Assembly: GCA_025504975.1 (NCBI GenBank)
Contig: JANUWI010000002.1
Location: forward strand, 2,046,001-2,110,000
DNA from: Plenodomus lindquistii
Taxonomy: Eukaryota > Ascomycota > Dothideomycetes > Pleosporales > Leptosphaeriaceae
Reading direction: 5' to 3'
DNA length: 64,000 bases
The notes beneath the pieces are model-generated. The model was not told where the DNA came from. It made no database searches and saw nothing but the letters and a program-made list of their open reading frames with translations. The stretch's first letter is position 1. Each line of letters opens with the position of its first letter. This document shows, piece by piece, positions 25,546-37,007 of the stretch. The translations under genes were made by a program, and so were the position numbers.

Positions 25546-25727
25546 TATTATACGTATATAGTACTTAGCTAACGCTATATCTATTTAATTTTAGAATCTT
25601 CTATAAAGCTTCTCTACTTCTACCTATGTAATTCTATATAGTAAAAGTATATATAGTATAATCTCTTTCTAGCTAGTAATATAATAATCTATCTTCTAAT
25701 TATTTCTAAGTATCTATTTCTATAATA
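25546..25727 (+). repeat. 5' LTR of Copia D
   Basis: 182 bp. It matches 37238-37419 with mostly transition differences. Confidence 0.88.
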
Positions 25728-25745
25728 GTTATAAGCCTAAAAGCG
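25728..25745 (+). other. Primer-binding site of Copia D, initiator-tRNA-Met half type
   Basis: Directly after the LTR the text is GTTATAAGCC. Undoing one G-to-A change gives GTTATGAGCC, complementary to the GGCUCAUAAC anticodon region of initiator tRNA-Met. That is how Drosophila copia and yeast Ty5 are primed. The fit beyond ten bases is imperfect. Confidence 0.5.
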
Positions 25746-28700
25746 CTTTTTTTATTTTTAATTTATTCTTTTATTTTTTAATAGAAGCGTTTTAAAACAG
25801 GTGCTTAGACGCTTTAATTATAACTAATACTCTAATTTTAATAATTACTACTATAATAGCTACTACGTATCTCTTTAATAGTCTAGCTAACTAGCTTAAC
25901 TAGTTTCTATAGTACTAGCTATTTACTATAAATTAGAGCGTCTAGTAATACTATAATTCTAATAAAAAGCCTATTACTACTTTTTATAATAACTAACCTA
26001 ATAAGCTAGACTTTCTAACTAAAAATAATATTAAGCTATTTAAAATTAAAGCAGCCTAGTATAAAATCTGTAAAAGCTAGTAGCTTATTAAAAGTAAAAG
26101 GTTTAAAACTATATAGAAGTAGATTAATACTATAGTTAAACTTAATTTTCTCTAACTATATTTTTTTAATATTATTATAACTAAAACTATTACTTTACAG
26201 GCTTTTATAAAGGCACTTAAAAAAGAATTAGCTCTAGGTAAAAATAGTATAAAAAACTAGATATAAACTAAATACTAAACTTATCTATAGAAAGCCTACA
26301 CTACTAATAACGCAAGCCGCTAGTAGTAGAAATAGACGCTTTTCTATAAAAAAGCTAGAGTATATAAACTTAATAAAGTAGAAAAATAGATTACTATTTA
26401 TAACTATTTAAACGCTTTTACGCTAAAGCTTTTACCTAACTAGGTAAAATCTATATACTAAAAAATTATTAAAAATAGAGTACTAGAGCGTACTACTAGT
26501 ACTTTAATACTTAAGCAGATTAGCTATATTTACTCTAAATTGCTCTACTAATATATACTATACACTAGAAATAGAGAAAAAAGAATCTTTTTTACTATAG
26601 ATATAGATAATAGTTTAATAGAAGCTTTAGAATTAGCTATATATCTCTATAATAGAGATTATAAATAGAGCCTAAAGGATTACTACTAAATAAAAGCTAC
26701 GCTTACTAATAAACTATATAAAATAAAAAATAAAAAGAAAAAAAAGCTATTAGCCTATTTTAATAAGCTATAATTTAAATTTTTTAAAAAAGCGGTAAGA
26801 GCTAAAAGCTCTACTAATAAATAGAATAGAAAAGCTAAAAGTAAAGAATCTAGAAGCTTCTCTAGAGCAATTTAGGCTACTTTTATTAATCTATAACTAA
26901 ATAGACCTATAATAATATATAGAGTATATAGCACTATAGATTTTAACGCTTACCTACTATCTAAAAGCATAATTTTAGATAACAGAGGCGCTTTCTATTT
27001 AGTTAATTTAGTTAATTATTTTAAGCTAGGTACGTTTAAAAAGAGTAGAGAAATCTCTATAGTAGAAGTAAGTACTTAGTTCTTCTAAATCTCTAGAATA
27101 GGCATTTAAGTAATAAAAAATATTTTTATAAAAGTATATAGAGAGTGTATAGAGAACTTAGTACTATTTAATATAGTAGTAGTAAAAGAGTTCTATATTA
27201 ATATTATATTAGAAGCTTTACTTTAAAATAAAAAAGCGTAGTATTTTAAACTAGACGTAATACTATAATATAGTAGTTATAAAAAAAGTATTGTATTAGC
27301 CTAGTTAATACGTAAATAGAATTTAACTTTTATAGAATATAAACCTATTACTATCTACTTTTTAGCTATAAATATAATTTTAGCTCTAATAAAAAAATCT
27401 TTTACTACCTATTTATACTCTAATTTAGAGAAGCTTTAGTATACTAGATCTAGCTATTTTAGTCTAAAAGCGCTTTAAATACTTATAAAGTACGCTAGAG
27501 GTGTATAGATAAATAGTATTTTATAAAAGAAGTATAAATACTACGCTGTAACTTACGCTAGCTAAATTATTTTATAAAGGCTTTAAAAATAGCCTATTTA
27601 GCTATATTAGAGAGTATTATAGAATCTTTTTAATATACTATAGAGAAGCTCTAGAAAATAGTAGATACTTATTATTAAAGATAATTATAGTAGTAAGCTT
27701 TATACCTATAGCTTTATAGAAAAGAGAGTAAAAAAGATTTTTAGTATTTTTAAAACGTTCTAGAGTATAATCTGCACCTAGTATAAGCTTAAAATCTATA
27801 TTATTATATAAAATAATAATGTAGTAACACTCTTCTAGTACAAATTATTAGATTTTAAAATATAAATAGAAAATATAGGTATTAAAAGTAAAAGCTTACC
27901 TCTCTACACTTTTAAGCTAAATAGTAGGCTAGAAAAAATAGGTAAAAAAATTATTATAAAGTAAATTAAAATAAAAATTACTACTAACCTATTTAAAAAG
28001 TTATAGCTTTATATTATTAAAGTAGTAATATAGCTATATAATATAAACCTATTCTAAACTTAGAATATATAGTCTCTAAATAAAACGCTTTTTTAATAGT
28101 TTTAAAAGTAGTTTAAATAGTATTAACTAGCGTAGATTAAACTTTAAATAGCTAATTTATAGCTAAATTAAAGTAGCATTTACGCCTATAGCTATAGAGT
28201 CTATTTTTTTAATAGAGATAGAGCAGCTAGGCGTTATAAATAGAGTTTTAAAGTAACTTTATAAAACTATATTAGATATCTAGTAGAATATAGATTATCT
28301 AATATATATAAAATATAGATTTCTAAGCTTAACTCTATTATTACTATATATAATATTACTTTTAATAAAAATCTCTTTTATAACTCTAAAGAGCTAGCTT
28401 TTTAGGTAATAGAAAAGCTATACTAAATAGTATTAGTACTAGAAATAGAGAAGAATAAGTCTAAAAATTTTAATTAGCTTAATTAACTTTTTAAAACTAT
28501 AAATAAGCTTAATAATATAGAAGTAGTACTACGTAAATTAAACCTAGCTTATTAGCTAGAGAGTAAAAAGAATATAGTAGTAGCTAATAATCTAGATAGC
28601 TAACCTAATTATTAAGTACTATAGAAGCTTTTTCTACTATTAGTAGCACGCTTAGCTAGCGCGTTATAAAAAATTAATATAGATTTAAATAGCCTTTCTA

Positions 28701-30835
28701 GTTTATATACTCTAGAGTTTATATCTAACTCTATTAGGCCTAGCTATTATAGTAGTAGTCTATAGAATAAGCTTTATTCTATAGAAGTAGGCCTGCTACC
28801 TAATATTAATAAGATTTTAGAAGACTTTTATTATAATATTAATAAAGCGTTTTATAAAGCGCCTAAAGTTTAATAACTAGCTACTTTTTAGGTAACTACT
28901 ATTTCTATAGCACTATCTAAAGTAGTATCTATATCTATATAATAAGTACGCTTACCTTCTCTACGCTCTATAATAACTAGAGATAGATTATCTATTTATA
29001 GAAGTAGAAGAGTCTATAGAAAAAATTCTAATACTCTAGTATTAGAGAGTAATACTACTTCTAGAGCATACTTTATATACAATCCTTTAAATAGAATTAA
29101 TATAGAGGATTTTCTCTAGAACTTTTTAAGCTAAGCCTTTATTTATACTTACTAAAAATACGCTACTATTTACGTAGTAATTAGAGCAGCTATTTATAGA
29201 ACTACTAGATTCTAAAACTTAAAAATTAGATAGATCTACTAAAATAAGCTTCTAAAACTTTTTACTAAATAGAAAAATCTCTATATATACTTTTTTAAAC
29301 TATTATTTTACTAAGCTTATAACTAAAAAATTAACACGCTTTATTTTAAAGGCATCTAGAAAATTATAAAGCGCTCTGCAGCTTAAAAGCAGCTACTTCT
29401 TTTTAAATAGGTATTTACTTATAAATTTAATAAAAATAGATATTTTTTAAAGTATAAAGCCTAGATAGTAGTATAAAGTAATCTCTAGTTTATTAACACG
29501 CTCTATTTAATATACGCTATAATACTTATATTTTATATTTTCTAGCTAGCTATAGCTATTATAGCTTACTAAAACTTTAAAATAGACTAGTATAATATTA
29601 TTAAAGCATTTCTAAATACCTTTATAGATTACTAAAATAATATTATTTATAAGCTACTAGATAGCTATAAACTTGTAGGTAAATACGTACTACTACTCTA
29701 AACTTTATATAGCCTCTATAACTTACTACTTCTATAGTACTAGAAGCTCTCTATAACTTTTAAATAGCTTAGTTTAATTACTTTAAAAAAAAAACTATAT
29801 TTTTTCTATACGTCTAATTAGAAAATCTATTTACTTTTCTATATTAATAATATTCTAATTATATATTACTAAAGTAATATTATATAAGCTTACTAGGTAG
29901 TAATAACTTTTAAAAATAAATATTAGATAGAAAATAAAGAATTAATTAAATAGTTTCTAGAGATATAAGTAATTAGAGATTAAATAAAAAAAATAATTTT
30001 ACTTATCTATAATAAGTATATTAATAAAATTTTAAAAAGGTTTAGTATAGTAGACTTTACTTACTTTTCTAATACGCTGCTTCTAAGCTCTAAACTAGAA
30101 AAAAGTACTAGAGAAGCTACTAAATAGTAGATTAAAAAATATTAGAAGATAATTAGATTTATTCTATATATAGCTATAATAGTACGCCTAAATATTATAT
30201 TTACTACTTTTAAACTTTTATAATATTTTACTAACTCTATTTTATAGCACTTTAAAGCTATTTACTAGATAATTCTATATCTTTACTAAATAAGGTATTA
30301 TATAATATAGTATAGCTAGAGTAATTTAAAGCTTATAATATATAGTAATACTTTTTTTATAGATAATATTAAAATATAACGTTTATTCTAGAGCTATATT
30401 ATTATACTTTATAGAGAAGTAATTATATAGAAAGTAGCTTATTAAGTAACTATTATAATATTAATAATTAAAGCTAAGCTACTATTTTTTAAGCACATTG
30501 CTAAAAAGTTAATAGAGCTCTAAAAATTTCTCTAGAAGCTCTACGTACCTATACCTAAGCTATATAAAATTTTCTATAATAATTAATAAATAATCTAGTT
30601 TATTATAGGTAAAAGAGAATATATTACTATAAAGCTATAACACGTTAATATATAGAATATATAGCTTAGATAAAAATATAAAAAAGAATTCTTTATAATT
30701 AGCTACCTTTTTATAAATAAAATGCTAGCAGATAGGCTTACTAAAAATCTCTCTAAATAATTTTTTAATACTTTTAAAGATTATTTAAAGCTATAAAATA
30801 CAAAAGCTAAAATTATAACATTACTAGAGTAAAAT

Positions 30836-32005
30836 AAATAATTATTTAATAATTTCTATTTATATTTATATAATATAATATATAGGCTAAAACTTATTTT
30901 TAAAGAATTTATAGGCTACGCCTAGTAGTAGCGCCTAGAAAGAAAAAGCTAGATCTACTTTATTACTTTATTAATAAGCTTACTAATTAACTTTTTAATA
31001 TTTTTATATTATAAAAGAAAACTAGCTTACTTACTAGTAGTAGAGGCTGCGCTAAAAGTAAAAAGCTTATTTTTTTTTTTTTTTAGTAATTTTAAAAGTA
31101 GATAGAGCTTATAGCGTAGGTGCCTAAGCTTATTTTTACTTACTTCTATAGCTTTAAAAGTAATAAATGCCTAGAAGTAGTAGAGAGCAAAGGTAGAGCT
31201 ATACTAGAATTAGTAAAGCTTATTTAACTAATAAAATTATCTATTTATATAGGTTAGTATAAATACCTAAAAGTATAAAGCTAGTAGCTTTTACTATAGA
31301 TTCTATTATAGTTCTAGCAGCGCCTATTACTTTATATAAAAGCGCTGTGTATATAGTCTAAATAGAAAATAGTATACTTCTCTATAGAATTATTATAATA
31401 GAACTACGTACTAGCTAGTATAGTAGTAGTAGTAGTAGTAGCACGCTTTATTTTTTTCTTCTCCTTTTTTTTTCTCTTTTTAGAGGTGCGGGGGGGGGAG
31501 AGAGCAGCGTAGAGTAAAAAAAGTAAAAAGGTTAAAAGAGATATAAAACTCTCTAGAGAAAAAAAAAGTTTTAGAGGTCTCTCTACCTAAAGATTTAGGT
31601 AGAAAAGGTAAAAAAGTACGCTTTTTATATAGGTAACTATATAAATATAAAGTAGATATAAATATAGATAAAAGTAAAAGTAAAAGTATAGCGCGCTAAA
31701 CACGCGTAGTAGTAATATAGACGTAAGTAGCTTTCTAGACTTTAAACTATATTAAAATAGTATTAGTAAAAGATCTATAAATATAAAAAAGCTTTATATA
31801 GAAAAATATAGAGATATAAATACTAATAAAAGCTATAGTATTAATAAATATAGATTAAAATAGAAATTTAGCTAATAATTAATTTTACTAAGTGTAGTAT
31901 TAGATTAATTACCTTTAACGTGCGCTAAGTAATATAATAGAACTTTTAGTTATACTAGATTTTATAGTATAGCTACTTTAAACGCTCTATAAAGTTTAAT
32001 ACTAC
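30836..32005 (+). other. Non-coding 3' segment of Copia D
   Basis: It lies after the RNase H relic and before the nested Copia. It contains a pyrimidine run (31,451-31,480), a run of nine G (31490-31498) and a GTA trinucleotide run near 31,420-31,440. No domain is recognised; it could be an extra captured segment or a second small insertion. Confidence 0.45.
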
Positions 32006-32192
32006 TGTCAGATGCACGGTACTATTGAAAGTGCACGAATATTGATGAATTTGATGAGGGTTGAGATCATTGATTGTGTCTTCTCCGAGCGTTGCTCAGG
32101 AGGCTAGTTTTGTCGCGTCGGCTACAGGGTGCGCTAGCGCACCCTGTGCCCCGCTTATCTACTGGCTCTAGAATAACTCCGTCAATCTGACA
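32006..32192 (-). repeat. 3' LTR of the intact Copia
   Basis: 187 bp, same as 37008-37194. It includes a perfect 24-bp palindrome at 32124-32147 (half-site ACAGGGTGCGCT), also at 37126-37149. Confidence 0.96.
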
Positions 32193-32203
32193 CACCCCCT
32201 TCA
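32193..32203 (-). other. Polypurine tract of the intact Copia
   Basis: On the minus strand TGAAGGGGGTG directly abuts the 3' LTR (TGTCAG). Its position and purine content fit the plus-strand primer. Confidence 0.65.
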
Positions 32204-32236
32204 GCCTGGAAGCTATTGCTGGCTGAAACCTTTCTC

Positions 32237-35200
32237 CTAAGGAGTTATTGAGAGGTGGTCTAGTTGCTGTTGGATTTCCTCAATCGGAGTCTCGTTCGTT
32301 GGCGTTGAGAGCGTCTCAGCTTTGATAAGTCCGAGTTGATGGAGGAACCTTCCCCAGGATCCCTTCGGCAGGGCCTTTGTGAGGCCGTCTGCGATCATTT
32401 CTGATGACTGTACGTACTGTACGTTTATCCGTTGTTGTTGTACTTCCTGCCGTAGCCAGTGGTTGTGGATATCAACGTGTCGGAGCTTGGTTTGGAGCTT
32501 TGAGACCTCCGCGGTGAGTAGTCGGATGGTCTGTTGATTGTCGCATTCAATGATAATAGGTCCTGGCTCAATCTTGACGTGGAGCTCCTGAAGGAGCCTC
32601 GAGATAAAGAGAGCTTCCTTGGCGACTTGGGACAGAGCGAGGAGTTCGGCTTCGGTGGTCGACGTGGTTACCGTGTCCTGCTTGTTTGCTTTCCAGGCGA
32701 TAAGCCCGTTGTATAGCTTAATTGCGTAGCCCTGTGAGCTTTTCCTATCTCGTGTGTTGTCAGCAAAGGAGGCGTCGCTTGCGACTTGAAGGCGTGAGCC
32801 ACCCCCGAGATGCAACACGGTTGATTTGGTGTCCTGAAGATACATCAAGACTCGGTCTGCAGCTTTGTGATGTTCATGGCTGGGATTGGTAAGATGCCTT
32901 GCTAGTCGTGACGTAGCAAATGAGATGTCTGGTCGCGTGGTGACTGCGGCGAAGAGAAGTGATCCAATCTTTCGTTGATATTTGTTGACGTCCGCGTGGC
33001 TCGCTAGTCCGTCGCTTGGCAATAGCTCAATGGCTGCCATCGGAGTGTCGTGTGCTACTCCTCGATCGTCGATCAGTCGACTGATCTTGTCGCAGTAGGA
33101 GGCCTGGGAGAGTTGGATCCGGCGCGAGGCTCGGTCACGGATTATCTCCATCCCGAGGAACCAATGTAAGTCGTGTCCTCCGGTAATCGTGTACTGCTTC
33201 TTCAGCTGCTCCGTTACTCCGGTAGCCTGCTGATCCTGCCCTGTTGGATAAGCCATGATGATATCATCAACGTAAAAGAAGATAATGATACTGCCCTTAA
33301 TAAGGCAGCACGGCTCATGTGGTATAGCTTCAAAGCCGAGCCTCTGCAGGGTTGCTGTGAACTCCTTCTGCCAGAGCAGTGGTGAGATCCTAAGGCCATA
33401 TAATGCCTTGTTGACTTGTAGGATCGTGCCGGCCTTCTGATGGCCTTTCGGCATACGCATGTAGACAACTCGGTCCATCGCTGCGTGTACGAACGCGTTC
33501 GTAACGTCGAATTGCTTGAGCTCTAGTTCGTGCTGGGCTGCGATTGCCATCAACATTCTGAACGAGCGGCTAGCTAGTGTGGCTGCGTAGGTGTCTTGAG
33601 AGGTAATGTTTCTCTGTTGATCTCCTCGGACCACTAGTCGCGCCTTGCATTTGAGGAGGTTGTGGTCTTTATCCAGCTTGTACGTGTAGACCCACATGCA
33701 GTCAAGGATCTGTTGTCCCGTTGACTTAGCCGTTCTGATTGGAACTTCAGTCCATGAACCCATCTGAGCATGGCTCAAAAGATGGTCAAGTTCAGCTTGT
33801 TTAAACTCAGCGCCTAGTGGATGATCCTCAAGCTTGCTTTTGTACGTGGGAGGAGGCGGTAGCTGGCTGCGATGGGGTCTCGAGCCGGTGGCAAGCATCC
33901 TTCTCAATCGGGCTTTGTCAATGGCGTCTCCTCCGGTCGTCCCTATGTTGCCTGCTTGGGTTCCTGCGGTAAACGCTGCTGCCCATGGGATTGTACGGGA
34001 TGACACCGATTGTTCCTCAGGGTGTGTCCCTGCCATGAATTGTGCAAGGAGAGCCGCTGGTGGCGGCGTCGGCGGTGGAGATGGGTAATGATCCCTAATC
34101 TTCCTACCGTTGTAGTATCCCGGCGGATCTGCTTCAGGATGTGGCTCTGAGGCCTCTTCAAGAGCATCGTCCTCGTGGAAGGATTCAGTTTCCGGTTCGT
34201 GTGCTGGTGAAGGGAGCTCCATGGTCCTCACAAGCGTGGCGATTTCTCTTAGTGTGCTGTGCATGAGGTTGTCCATCAGGTCTTCTACCTTCCCATCAAA
34301 AGTTGTTTGTTCGTCAAAGGTGACGTCCCTAGTGCTAATGACCTTGGCCGGGGATGGGATCCATATCCTGTAGATGTTGGTAGATCGATATCCTACTAGG
34401 TATCCTACCCAGGCTTTTGGATCAAGGCGTTGCAAGCGTCCTTTTCCGCGATACGTGTCGTCGGTCATGGCGAACGCTTTGCAGCCGTATGCTCTAAGGT
34501 GAGCAAGGTTTGGTTTTCGTATCGACGTGACTATGCCGTTGCTAAAGGCCACGCGAGTGAAGAAGATCTCGTATGGAGTCTTCCAGTTGTTTGCGTAGTT
34601 AGGCGATCGGTTGTATAGGTAGACGGCGGCTCGCGTTATCTCCGGCCAGAGCTCCCATGAGAGATTGGCGTCGAGTCGCATTGCGCGCGCTTTCTCCTTG
34701 TTTACACCCCCTGAGCGTTCGGCGCCTCCGTTCTGTGCTTGTGTATCCGGGGCCGAGGGCTCAATAACAATGCCTTGCGATGAAAGGTAGCGCTGTACCT
34801 CTGGCTTGACCGTTGTGATTTCGTTGTCCGCTTCGATGATCTTTACGGTGATGTTGAAATGGTTCTTGAGAAATAGAATGAAGTTAGAGAATGCTTTGAT
34901 GATGGACTTTGCGGTCCTGTTGTCGGTGAAGTAATAGTCCCATTGCATTCCTGAGTATCTGTCGGTGATGAGCATCTGGCTCCTTTCTTTGGTGATGCTT
35001 TGGTGTTCGTATGAATGGAAATCGATGGCCAGTCTCTCTCCTGGTCCTTCGTAATCTGTATTTCGTGGGGCCCGTCTGATTTGACGCCGGGCCTTGGCTC
35101 GTCCACAGGAGTTGCACTCTACTGTAGTAATGCCTTTCACTCGCACCCCCTCAGCTTGCTGCATGAGGTGCTCCACGGTTGCTGGACCGGGATGCCCAAG

Positions 35201-35761
35201 TCTCTTGTGCCATACGAGTGCTGGGGCTATCTGAGCTCGTCTCGGTGTACGCGACGTTGCTTTGTGTGTGTGGTAAGCCGCAGGTGCCAATGTGTGGTGC
35301 TCGATTACCCATTGGCCGTACAGCTCCTGCAGGCTTCCAATGATTGTGCTGTCCGACGCTCGTAGCGTTGTTGGATCGGTTCTGGTGTCCCACCATATTC
35401 CTTGTTGTCGGAGTAATCGGAAGGATACAAGATTACAGAGGAAGTCAGGACAGACGGCTACGTCATGGAGCGTTATTATCGTCGTTCGCTGATCGTGCCT
35501 GAGGGGCAGCCGGATGGAGCCGTACCCCCTGATCCAGACTTGTGTGTTACCGGCCCATATATAGTCTGAGGGTCCGGGTGCGCGATAGTCATATATGCGG
35601 TGGGGATCGTTCGTAATATGGCATGTCGTGCCTGAATCCAGAATGTATGAATTTCGGAGCGGATAATCACTTGTTGTGGCAGCGAAGCCTGCCTCTGTAT
35701 TGGACGTTGCCAGGAACCGATCCTCGGAACCTCCAACTTGCGTGATTTGACGACCATATAG
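32237..35761 (-). CDS. Pol of the intact Copia (protease, integrase, reverse transcriptase, RNase H), in frame with Gag
   Basis: 1,174 residues counted from the CTA after the Gag stop; there is no ATG at its start, so it should be made as a Gag-Pol fusion. Order: aspartic protease with DSG at residues 42-44; integrase zinc domain H185, H190, C216, C219; integrase core D247, D312, E348 (D-x35-E); reverse transcriptase with YVDD at about 831-834 (bases 33271-33260); RNase H with DASFAD, TEAELLAL and ECDNQQ. It ends LDHLSITP. Protease-integrase-RT-RNase H order is Ty1/copia. A TTG at 35290 is merely inside the frame and is not a start. No internal stop or frameshift is seen. Confidence 0.93.
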   Translation of the reverse strand, partial: LYGRQITQVGGSEDRFLATSNTEAGFAATTSDYPLRNSYILDSGTTCHITNDPHRIYDYRAPGPSDYIWAGNTQVWIRGYGSIRLPLRHDQRTTIITLHDVAVCPDFLCNLVSFRLLRQQGIWWDTRTDPTTLRASDSTIIGSLQELYGQWVIEHHTLAPAAYHTHKATSRTPRRAQIAPALVWHKRLGHPGPATVEHLMQQAEGVRVKGITTVECNSCGRAKARRQIRRAPRNTDYEGPGERLAIDFHSYEHQSITKERSQMLITDRYSGMQWDYYFTDNRTAKSIIKAFSNFILFLKNHFNITVKIIEADNEITTVKPEVQRYLSSQGIVIEPSAPDTQAQNGGAERSGGVNKEKARAMRLDANLSWELWPEITRAAVYLYNRSPNYANNWKTPYEIFFTRVAFSNGIVTSIRKPNLAHLRAYGCKAFAMTDDTYRGKGRLQRLDPKAWVGYLVGYRSTNIYRIWIPSPAKVISTRDVTFDEQTTFDGKVEDLMDNLMHSTLREIATLVRTMELPSPAHEPETESFHEDDALEEASEPHPEADPPGYYNGRKIRDHYPSPPPTPPPAALLAQFMAGTHPEEQSVSSRTIPWAAAFTAGTQAGNIGTTGGDAIDKARLRRMLATGSRPHRSQLPPPPTYKSKLEDHPLGAEFKQAELDHLLSHAQMGSWTEVPIRTAKSTGQQILDCMWVYTYKLDKDHNLLKCKARLVVRGDQQRNITSQDTYAATLASRSFRMLMAIAAQHELELKQFDVTNAFVHAAMDRVVYMRMPKGHQKAGTILQVNKALYGLRISPLLWQKEFTATLQRLGFEAIPHEPCCLIKGSIIIFFYVDDIIMAYPTGQDQQATGVTEQLKKQYTITGGHDLHWFLGMEIIRDRASRRIQLSQASYCDKISRLIDDRGVAHDTPMAAIELLPSDGLASHADVNKYQRKIGSLLFAAVTTRPDISFATSRLARHLTNPSHEHHKAADRVLMYLQDTKSTVLHLGGGSRLQVASDASFADNTRDRKSSQGYAIKLYNGLIAWKANKQDTVTTSTTEAELLALSQVAKEALFISRLLQELHVKIEPGPIIIECDNQQTIRLLTAEVSKLQTKLRHVDIHNHWLRQEVQQQRINVQYVQSSEMIADGLTKALPKGSWGRFLHQLGLIKAETLSTPTNETPIEEIQQQLDHLSITP

Positions 35762-35764
35762 TCA
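35759..35764 (-). promoter_or_regulatory. Candidate UGA-CUA stop-codon readthrough site between gag and pol
   Basis: Codons read GAA TGA CTA TAT GGT. UGA followed by CUA is an established leaky stop context (alphaviruses; fungal and animal enzymes with peroxisomal extensions). The frame is open on both sides for the whole length of the element, and copy E has TAA CTA at the aligned place (59982-59987). Confidence 0.7.
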
Positions 35765-36952
35765 TTCTATTTCCGGAGTTGGGGTATGGGACTGCTTGAT
35801 AGTTGGCGTCCTTGTGCGGGGTCGGCTCTGTGAGCGGATTAGCCCTTGTAGTTCTGGGTCTTGTTCCTTCTTGAATTTGACGAGCTCCTTTACGGACTCG
35901 TTTGGTTTCCACCAGCCGGGTGCTTTCTCCTCATGTAGGTAGTAGCAGTCCTTCAAGGCATGGCGTTGTCCACATGCTAAGCATTTTGTGGAGGAGTATG
36001 AGCCTTCTGGAGGTCTCTCGGCTTGTCGCTTGCGATCGTTGCCGCGTTGATTACGGGGTCTTCCCCGGCGAGATGGCGCGCTGTTCACAGTAGAGGCGTC
36101 CCTTGTACTGTCCTGATGGGCTTCGCCCTCAGCGGTGTCATGTGAAGCCTCGTCATGAGCTGCAATGAAACTTGCTTTGCTCTTCCCTGTTTTCAGGGGA
36201 TGGTTATTCATCATGTACTCCCGATAGCGTTTCATCATCTCTTTGCGGTTCATTCCGGGTTGGTATCGTCCAGAGTCCTGGAAGGTGGTTGCCCACACAT
36301 TTGCCACCTTGTTAACCGATGTGAGGAAATCTTTTGTTACTGCATTGATCTGCAGTACTTCCGGTACGTTGTATGCCTCTGCTTCAGTTGCGGCTTGGTC
36401 GTATTCTGCGAGCCAGCTATCCCAGTGCGCGGAGGTTCTCATTGGCTTCAATGCCTGAAGGTATCGTTCGCGGGCTCGCTCTTGTTCAAGTTGTTCGTCA
36501 ATCCCAATCGTCGCTTCGAGGCTTATGAGCCATTTTCGGAGGGATTGGTCGGGTAGGCAACAGGTTCGGAGCAGATGCGGTGTTACTGTTGATTGGATGA
36601 ACGCTACGATGTGCTGAAGGCTGGATTGCTCTTTCTCGTAGTCATGTCGGTCGGTCTTGTATTGTTCGAGGAGGATTTTGTGATACTCGAGGTCATCCCG
36701 GAAAGCCTTCTGGCCTGCTGTGGAGAGATCGGTGATCCTTCTTGGGCTTGTGTTACTTGCATTGGCTGGCGCGTAATCAGCAATCACCGGGGCTCTTTCT
36801 GCTACCGGTTTAACTGTTGGCCGGGTAGTAGACTTAGGATTGATCTTGTCCCAGATGTTATGTGCGATGCAGCGCGCTTTGAGCTGCGTCATCCATGTTG
36901 TGTAGTCTGTGTGATCCCGTAGGATAGCTGTTGGATCACGCATTGTCGTCAT
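35762..36952 (-). CDS. Gag of the intact Copia
   Basis: 396 residues from ATG at 36952 (MTTMRDPTAILRDHTDY), only 55 bp downstream of the 5' LTR, to TGA at 35764-35762. The product should form the virus-like particle that packages element RNA. The N-terminal half is helical and charged, as in Copia Gag (UBN2-like). A zinc knuckle of CX2CX3HX4C form lies at residues 324-336 (CLACGQRHALKDC), one residue shorter between C and H than the usual CX2CX4HX4C. The stop is followed at once by CTA, and the frame then stays open through all of Pol, so a fraction of ribosomes is expected to make Gag-Pol. Confidence 0.92.
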   Translation of the reverse strand: MTTMRDPTAILRDHTDYTTWMTQLKARCIAHNIWDKINPKSTTRPTVKPVAERAPVIADYAPANASNTSPRRITDLSTAGQKAFRDDLEYHKILLEQYKTDRHDYEKEQSSLQHIVAFIQSTVTPHLLRTCCLPDQSLRKWLISLEATIGIDEQLEQERARERYLQALKPMRTSAHWDSWLAEYDQAATEAEAYNVPEVLQINAVTKDFLTSVNKVANVWATTFQDSGRYQPGMNRKEMMKRYREYMMNNHPLKTGKSKASFIAAHDEASHDTAEGEAHQDSTRDASTVNSAPSRRGRPRNQRGNDRKRQAERPPEGSYSSTKCLACGQRHALKDCYYLHEEKAPGWWKPNESVKELVKFKKEQDPELQGLIRSQSRPRTRTPTIKQSHTPTPEIE

Positions 36953-36993
36953 GTTGGATAGACGTGTTGGGGTGGCCTGAGCGGTAGTCGGCA

Positions 36994-37007
36994 GTGAGAC
37001 TCTTAAT
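36994..37007 (-). other. Primer-binding site, tRNA-Lys(CUU) 5'-half type
   Basis: Immediately inside the 5' LTR the plus strand reads GTGAGACTCTTAAT. This is the anticodon arm of tRNA-Lys(CUU): stem TGAGA, loop CTCTTAA with the CTT anticodon, then the first base of the 3' stem. The element's RNA would thus pair with a tRNA-Lys cut in its anticodon stem, extending from the cut end. This is the half-tRNA mode of Copia elements. The tRNA gene itself is not in the window. Confidence 0.6.

Noticed and set aside
35290..35290. Separate start of Pol at 35290
   Set aside because: The codon is TTG and the frame is open up to the Gag stop; starting here would omit the protease.
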